Translations under genes and position numbers: made by a program
Assembly: GCA_040219735.1 (NCBI GenBank)
Contig: JAVJRX010000020.1
Direction: 5' to 3' (one strand)
DNA from: Coleofasciculus sp040219735
GTDB lineage: Bacteria > Cyanobacteriota > Cyanobacteriia > Cyanobacteriales > Coleofasciculaceae
DNA: 64,000 nucleotides
Shown: positions 63,822 through 64,000 of the stretch, piece by piece
Layout of the letters: every line of letters begins with the position of its first letter
Position numbering within the stretch: the first letter of the stretch is position 1
The notes under the pieces: model-generated
What the model was told of the DNA's origin: nothing
The model's database searches: none
Seen by the model: only the letters and a program-made list of their open reading frames with translations

Positions 63822-63974
63822 TCAATTTGAGTGGGGTGCGTTCAATACAACAGGGAAACCCATCTTTAATGCGGGAAGGGGACTCCCGTTATACCGAAGG
63901 TTAGCGGGAGGGGAATTGCCGCCAACATTGAAATTGATCGATAGCGAATCATTGTTTTCAGGATTGGTATTCAT
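63822..63974 (-). CDS. possible 50-residue peptide
   Basis: An ATG-started minus-strand frame encodes MNTNPENNDSLSINFNVGGN, then SPPANLRYNGSPLPALKMGF and a short end PVVLNAPHSN. An in-frame stop lies four codons upstream, so the start is fixed. The hairpin arms CTCCCG and CGGGAG at about 63891-63913 fall inside. No family recognised, and it is close to chance length. Confidence 0.25.
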   Translation of the reverse strand: MNTNPENNDSLSINFNVGGNSPPANLRYNGSPLPALKMGFPVVLNAPHSN

Positions 63975-64000
63975 AGCCGTCTGCCTTATGAATAGTTCTC

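Overview
The window is a 64 kb piece of a chromosome from a filamentous cyanobacterium. The signs are the abundant HIP1 octamer GCGATCGC, a patX-hetR pair, a minCDE operon, ftn2/zipN, rpaB, sphR-sphS-phoU, solanesyl diphosphate synthase, cyanobacterial SLH-OprB porins, and several small cyanobacterial DUF families (DUF1815, DUF2839). The wide intergenic spaces are full of palindromic and heptanucleotide repeats. No heterocyst-specific gene other than hetR/patX is seen. The picture fits a large-genome, mat-forming, probably non-heterocystous filamentous species of Coleofasciculus/Microcoleus type; that placement is inference.

Layout. 0-8 kb: sds, two small unknown ORFs, minC-minD-minE, a PAP2 phosphatase, a methyltransferase, and a small membrane protein whose frame breaks at an A9 run. 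8-14 kb: rpsU and a cold-type RNA-binding protein with a hairpin over its ribosome binding site, a decayed ppsA, and a five-PAS hybrid histidine kinase with a broken extra PAS upstream. 14-18 kb: an EF-hand-like acidic protein, an S4-domain protein, msrB, a small membrane protein and an FAD oxidoreductase. 18-22 kb: patX (RGSGR) and hetR, a DUF92 membrane protein, a VOC protein and a lipase-like hydrolase. 22-25 kb: an EACC1-like protein followed by a CHAT-NTPase-TPR protein whose TPR end is broken. 25-28 kb: a WD40-lipoprotein pair flanked by two direct copies of a ~122 bp element. 28-45 kb: gnd, a row of perfect hairpins, a silk-like Gly-Ala/Gly-Ser exported protein, three paralogous SLH porins, DUF2839, DUF1815, pdhA and ftn2. 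45-50 kb: a lone TnpB element, then the phosphate-sensing operon sphR-sphS-phoU. 50-58 kb: a creatininase-family protein and an AT-rich exopolysaccharide region with glycosyltransferases and a fused pair of gene remnants. 58-64 kb: radA, rpaB, a CCB-type cofactor assembly protein, DUF456 and a family 2 glycosyltransferase.

Functional threads. Cell division and filament patterning are well represented (minCDE, ftn2, patX-hetR). The cell envelope is the second theme: porins, the silk-like protein, glycosyltransferases and an HpsE-like enzyme. Signalling is the third (SphR/SphS/PhoU, RpaB, hybrid kinase, CHAT-NTPase). The sequence also shows much gene decay: ppsA, the kinase N-terminus, the CHAT TPR region, the WD40 C-terminus, the sulfotransferase/methyltransferase fusion and the A9 frameshift. 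The most interesting items are the patX-hetR locus with two hairpins, the EACC1-CHAT-NTPase module, the silk-like exoprotein, the rbp leader hairpin and the lone TnpB that lacks zinc-ribbon cysteines. All family assignments were made by eye from protein sequence; no database search was run.
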